NCBI GenBank assembly: GCA_963693085.1
Contig: OY856413.1
Location: forward strand, 105,468,501-105,532,500
DNA: 64,000 nucleotides
Direction: 5' to 3'
DNA from: Alisma plantago-aquatica
Taxonomy: Eukaryota; Streptophyta; Magnoliopsida; Alismatales; Alismataceae
The notes beneath the pieces were generated by a model that ran no database searches, had not been told where the DNA came from, and saw nothing but the letters and a program-made list of their open reading frames with translations. Position numbers and translations under genes: made by a program. Below, piece by piece: positions 59,147 to 64,000 of this stretch (its first letter is position 1; each line of letters starts with the position of its first letter).

Positions 59147-59248
59147 AACTGAGCCATGCCACTCAAGAGAGACAATCATACAGACAATCAGACATGTGAA
59201 ATCTTAGAAAGTTGCCTAAAAAGGCTCATGCTTATAGTCCACATTTGG
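59147..59248 (+). repeat. Tandem exon 2 (102 nt)
   Basis: Bounded by tttatttag and gtatttatc. It codes ELSHATQERQS, with a 12-nt internal duplication (four codons) and one in-frame TGA. Confidence 0.78.
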
Positions 59249-59328
59249 GTATTTATCTAAGTAATATTTTACTTCTTATCATTCTGTTCTACTGTGACAC
59301 TAATAATCTATGTTCTTCTTTTATTTAG

Positions 59329-59418
59329 AACCGAGCCATGTCACTCAAGAGAGACAATTAGACATGAGATGTCCTAGAAATGTGCCTAAAAGGGCTCATG
59401 CTTATAGTCCACATTTGG
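59329..59418 (+). repeat. Tandem exon 3 (90 nt)
   Basis: Bounded by tttatttag and gtatttatc. It is open throughout in the shared phase (EPSHVTQERQLDMRCPRN, then AHAYSPHL). Confidence 0.8.
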
Positions 59419-59493
59419 GTATTTATCTAAGTAATAATTTACTTCTTATGATTCTACTATGACACTAATAATCCATGTTCTTCTTTTATTTCA

Positions 59494-59583
59494 AACTGAG
59501 GCATGTCACTCAAGAGAGACAATCAGACAAGAGAAGTCCTAGAAATCAGCCTGAAAAAACACATGCTTATAGTCAACCTTTGG
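59494..59583 (+). repeat. Tandem exon 4 (90 nt), acceptor lost
   Basis: Open in the shared phase (ELRHVTQERQSDKRSPRN), but the preceding acceptor reads tttatttca instead of tttatttag, so it would be skipped. The donor gtactttt is present. Confidence 0.78.
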
Positions 59584-59654
59584 GTACTTTTCTAAGTAAT
59601 ATTTTACTTATTATCAGTATACACTCTAATAATCGGTGTTCTTCTTTTATTTAG

Positions 59655-59744
59655 AATTGAGCCATGCCACTCAAGAGAGACAATCAGACTTGAGAAGTCC
59701 TAGAAATATGCCTGAAAAGGCTCATGCTTATAGTTCGGCTTTGG
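59655..59744 (+). repeat. Tandem exon 5 (90 nt)
   Basis: Bounded by tttatttag and gtatttttc. It is open (ELSHATQERQSDLRSPRN, then AHAYSSAL). Confidence 0.8.
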
Positions 59745-61976
59745 GTATTTTTCTAGGTAATATTTAAATAATATTTTTCCTTTACACTATACAATATTCA
59801 ATCATTACTTTTATGAAATCCAGTGAATTTCAGCAATAAAACTTATCGATCACATCAAATTGAATGTTCTGGAGTTGTGAAAGAAAGAAGAGGACATTGA
59901 ATGATGAAGAACTTTTTCTAAATGTCATGAAACGTGATAGGGACTCAGACTACAGATAGTCATCTCGAAGGCTATATGGAGGATGATGGTGTCTCGATCT
60001 AGAGGAAAAATGGGGGCAAGAGGATCTTGAGGCTTCAAACTATAAATATACCCAATGAGCATCCTGGTAAAATTGATTTTGATGTTCTTAACTAAAACAA
60101 ATATCCTTTATACTACACAATGTTTTAATAATTTTTTTCCATGAAGTGCAATCAGCTTGAACAAGAAGTTTTGTAGTACATATCAATTTGATGGTTTTGG
60201 TATTGTGAAAGAAACAACAGGGACACAAAATAGAGATGATGGTCATCTTTACGAATTGTTTTGAGAATCCACTCCTAATGTACATGCTAGGGAGGAACAA
60301 TGTAAAATTTTAAAAGTTTGTGTTTCCATGTGTTATATTATGCATTTGTATGTAGTGATAAATTTTCAATTATATGGAAGCCTTTCAACATAGTGACCAT
60401 GATTTCACTACAGATACACACCCTAGAGGTTCCGTGGACAATGAAGATGTTGAAGTAAGGCAGGTAAACATTCACAAGAGAAATTTAAGGTTGCAAATCA
60501 TCCACAATCACTCACAATAGACTGCTGAGCCAATCCATGGCATAGAAGGAGAGAATAATCATCATGGTAAAGAATGTTACATTTTCTCATGTGTTTGTAG
60601 GTTAATATAAGAAATACTTACAAGTTGTTTCCATGTCTTAGAACAATCACAGAAACAAAGAGTTAGAGGGAAAGCCAAAATTCTATTCTTGAAGAGCTTC
60701 AACACTAGTGATAAAATAAACGTAGAATTCAACTCTGATGGTAGTCTGATATGTAGAATTGAAAGTCAGCTTCTAGCTAGTCGAATCAGAGTTATTGCTC
60801 ACAATTCCTTAAATGCTCCACTTAGCCATTCAAGGTGGAACCACATTCCAGTTGAAAAGAAGGAGAAAATGCTCCAAATGATTAAGGTTTTATTTATTTT
60901 GTACACATTTGTGTTATGCATTAACAATGTCCAGTTTATAATTTTTATTAACAATTTAAAGGATAATTTTTTTATTCATGATAATGAGTTATTACCTGAG
61001 GAAAATAATTGAGGGACATGTTTTATATATCAATCATTGAATAAAGTGTGACGTAAATTAAAGGGTGAATTGTTTGAGCTTTATGGGAAATACACCATTG
61101 ATGATGAAGCTCTTAGAAATTGTCCTTTATATGTCACAAAATCTGATTGGGAGTTTTTCATTAAAAAATTGGAAAAGTGACTACTTTCGGGTAAAGATCA
61201 AATAAGTATCAATATTTTTATAGTGTTTTACTCCCTTTGTAATTTGTTCCTTGATCCCCTTCATGTTCATTGTCAAGGTTACTAGTACTCATAACAAAAT
61301 TAGTTGTTCTAAGCAATCAATGTGTCATTGCATAGGAAGAACTCAATTTAGTGTTGTAGAACATGAAGATATAAGAAATATAATATATTTTTCATGTTTG
61401 TGACAGTATAAGGGTATTTTTTGTTTATATAATTTAAAATTTCATAAATTTACAGACCATAAAAAATAATGGGGTTGCACCAAGTCGAGTGAGGATCTTT
61501 GGATTGAATTGAACAACAAAAGATAAGAAACTCATGGATGTTGTTGCTAAAGAAAAAATGGTAATTATGAATGTTTTATGGGAAATATTTTATGACATGC
61601 TTTTTATTGACTATATAAATTTGTCATGTTAATAACTTGATTGGTTGTTTAGGCACAATTTATAGAATTGGCATCCCAACGTGAAGAAGGAACAATTAAT
61701 ATAAGTGATGAAGAAATATGTTTGAGGATCTTTGGACCTGACAGATCAAGTCATATACGCATGTGAGGTAATTATGTGGGGGGGGGACTTTCTTTACTTA
61801 GAAATCCTACTCATGTCAAAGAAATAGAGAAATACAAGAAGCAAGTTGAGGGTGCATGAGTTAGATTAGAACAAGCAGAAAAGGTAGCACATGATGTACA
61901 GACTAGGGCTGAAGAAGCTAATGAAAATGCTAAGAAAGCTCACAAATGCATCCAAAACTTATGTGCTATTTTGTAG

Positions 61977-64000
61977 TCTAGAAAAGGAGATTGTATGGAT
62001 CATGGCAACTTTGAAGATGAGGTACCATCAAATTAAAGTTCTTTTTCTTACAATGTGTATATATAGCACATTTATTAATATTGATATCTATTTTTATATG
62101 TAGTACACTCTTTATTAGCATAGAAATGTAAATTAATTGTAGGTTTTGGAGTATGATGGGGGTGCACGAGTCTCTTATCTAGATTGAAGATGTATTTCAT
62201 ATCAGTACAACTTGAAAGCAATTTAGATTAATTGCTTATTAATATTTTTATTATTTTTTTATGTTAGTGTGTAGAGAAGAAAATTGTATAGCTATATGTA
62301 ATCCTCCTATAGTTTTTATAGTTTGAGAGATGTCTTTATTTGTAAACATTCAAGGATTCTATCTAGATTTAATATTTTTAAACATTCACCATGAGATTTT
62401 TTATTAACCTTAACACATGGGAATTTTGATCATCATACCTAGATGTCTGTGTTCACTAATTTTCTTTCAAGTTATGAACTTACCGACAATCAATTTTTGA
62501 TTTATTATTAGACAAAAATACTAGATAAGCAGGACATTATTGAATATTTGAAGGTCATGTTGTGATAATTTTTATAGGATTTTTCTCTTTACGTGGGCCT
62601 AAGTGGCCATCATTGTCATTTGGATAATCTGATGGTCTTGTTACAACTATGTCCAAGTCTTTTCTTTCCATCTTTGGTTTTTAGTTCTTTCTTAAGGGGA
62701 CCACCCTTCTTTCTTTTTATATGAAGTTGCAAGCTTCTAGGTGAATGTCCTCATGTTTACGGTTGCCACATGTGACTGATTCATACACCAGTCCAAAATA
62801 ACATTTTTTTGGACAGCCCTCTACTATCTCAAGTAAGTATTAGTTGGAAGGAAGTATTAACCATGATATGCATGCATTGTGCTAATGATCTGCAACTTGT
62901 ATATATTTTTCATATAATTATGGGGCTCAGGTGGATACAAAGGCCAGGCTTTGCAGGTCAGCTAGCACTGATATGTTGTAACATTGATAGTTGCATTTCC
63001 AATAGTTTCCCAAATATCTGGAGCACCTTCACCACCAGTTATTGCACGAAGCAAGTATTTTCTTCCTAAACATTTTTTTTCTTAGATCAACTAGTCTTCT
63101 GTATCGAGCTAAAGGGTGTATATAGCTACATTTGTTAGCTTGTTTCTAGAGTTTGGCTAGTTTTTCTACTACAATTTCATACTCCTTATTTGGTGGACAT
63201 ATATGATTTCTATAAGTACTACCCATTTCTCTCTTATCCTTATATATTCCCTGATACTTTCGTACAATTTTGGGAATTTCATAATGTATTTACAATAAAC
63301 AAAGGTACTTGATGCCCTCGTGTTTGAAGAAGTATACATAATCACTTACATTTTTTTGTAGTCTATTGTCGATGCATGTGTGTGGGGGTCCCTTGCATAG
63401 GCATGTTGGAAAAATAGAGTGCCAGGTAACCATTGAGTCTTCAATAAACCCCGATAGCCTCAAGGAACACATGCTCCCCGTCAAGTGGAGAAGGCGTAGA
63501 GGCATGTAAGCCACCGCTTCACTTATGCTTTCATCATGTTCTCAAATTTGATTTACTAGTGGGATCATCTTTCTAGCTAGTTATTGCTGGCAATGACATA
63601 TTAGTGATGTGTTTGCAACAAATTATAAGTGAATTAGTAGTATTTGAAACATGTTTAAAATTTTGGATTCATGAAGGTGTTAGTATGCAGATGATTATGC
63701 CTGACCAGATAAGATAGTAGCTTCCAATAATTATATTTAGTGTAATTATTTATCTCTAGAAGTTCGACTTCGAATCAAAGGTATATAAATTTATCAGTAC
63801 ATGCATATGTTGCTACTTTTCTACTCACCAGCTTGACAAGCTAGGGGATGTCGGTAAACAAGAAGAGGGCATGACAACTACGATGGGGGATTCGGTAGTC
63901 TCATAGGCTAGGTGATTGTTTCCACTTCTCTTTATGAATGACAGATTTGAACTCATTGGATCCCCTATGTATCATCATTATTGCATTACGAATTGAGGAT
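61977..64000. other. AT-rich stretch, no gene seen
   Basis: The first part may be the 3' end of the CACTA element, but no terminal repeat was fixed. Short frames (62809-63069 plus strand, 63290-63514 minus strand) have no recognised domain. Confidence 0.4.

Larger units (their letters stand above)
53661..61976 (+). mobile_element. CACTA (En/Spm) DNA transposon, two degenerate genes
   Basis: Contains a TNP2-type transposase gene (53661-58150) followed in the same orientation by a second gene with a Transposase_24-like domain (58610-61976), the usual two-gene content of plant CACTA elements. The limits given are those of the coding remnants. CACTA terminal repeats and 3-bp target duplications were not found, so the true ends lie further out. 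Both genes carry stops and frameshifts. Confidence 0.8.
58610..61976 (+). pseudogene. CACTA second gene (Transposase_24-like) with serial exon duplication
   Basis: A plausible start is ATG 58610 (MVAQNSQSGGMEKLMIEEHD). A coding piece follows at 58755-58905 (LEKLEGERSIQKTQDGHLDV), then five tandem exons (58982-59744). The region 59780-60300 contains two diverged copies of another exon. The recognisable domain is at 60650-60895 (GKAKILFLKSFNTSDKINVE, SRWNHIPVEKKEKMLQMIK), then LKGELFELYGKYT and VTKSDWEFFIKKLEK (61060-61175). SQREEGTINISDEEICLRIF with GPDRSSHIR lies at 61670-61760, and a coiled-coil tail (EKYKKQVEG..LEQAEKV) at 61825-61975. This matches the plant Transposase_24 (PF03004) layout. 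Stops occur in several pieces. In En/Spm the second protein binds subterminal repeats; the same role here is inferred. Confidence 0.7.

Noticed and set aside
63290..63514. Minus-strand 74-residue frame (LTGSMCSLRLSGFIEDSMVT)
   Set aside because: No recognisable domain and no neighbouring exon; could be a fragment, but support is absent.

Overview
This is repeat-rich nuclear DNA from a flowering plant. It holds LTR retrotransposons primed by plant-type tRNAs, an L1-type LINE carrying a DUF4283/zinc-knuckle ORF1, a CACTA (En/Spm) transposon with a TNP2-type transposase, a Tourist-like MITE and a short Helitron. I found no intact host gene, rRNA, ordinary tRNA gene or CRISPR. Every protein-coding stretch I recognise belongs to a mobile element and is broken by stops or frameshifts. 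The species cannot be named from sequence alone.

Layout. (1) Positions 1 to about 27,000 are a nest of three LTR retrotransposons. The host is a degenerate minus-strand Ty3/gypsy chromovirus of Tekay/Del type: integrase, RNase H, RT, protease and gag remnants lie between 12,180 and 16,520, and its primer-binding site is near 16,750. A Ty1/copia element (1976-11111, plus strand, 2.25-kb LTRs, 5-bp duplication aaaat) sits in its left LTR-like flank. An Athila/Tat-type element (17619-25728, minus strand, 1.45-kb LTRs) sits in its right LTR. The Athila/Tat element has gag and protease remnants but no RT, RNase H or integrase. (2) 27,000-34,780 is AT-rich with nothing firmly identifiable. (3) 34,780-46,320 holds two diverged direct copies of an interspersed repeat. 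Between them lie a nearly full-length LINE (35619-41381, minus strand, 13-bp target duplication) and a plus-strand pseudogene of a plant reverse-transcriptase family (about 42,480-45,230). A 366-bp TTA-flanked MITE has inserted into that pseudogene. (4) 46,339-48,030 holds AT microsatellites, a 303-bp minus-strand Helitron-like element, two tRNA-like (SINE-type) heads and a GC-rich segment ending in an A-run. (5) 48,030-53,660 is AT-rich with an 80-bp tandem duplication. (6) 53,661 to about 61,976 is a CACTA element on the plus strand. Its transposase reading frame contains a roughly 918-bp GATGTT array coding Asp-Val repeats. Its second gene contains five tandem, symmetric phase-1 exons. (7) 62,000-64,000 shows nothing recognisable.

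The genes act as element machinery rather than as a host pathway. Nesting gives an order of events: chromovirus first, then the copia and Athila/Tat insertions; the RT pseudogene first, then the MITE. The two most unusual structures are in the CACTA element: the Asp-Val array fused in frame to the transposase-associated domain, and the serial duplication of a 30-codon exon together with its intron.
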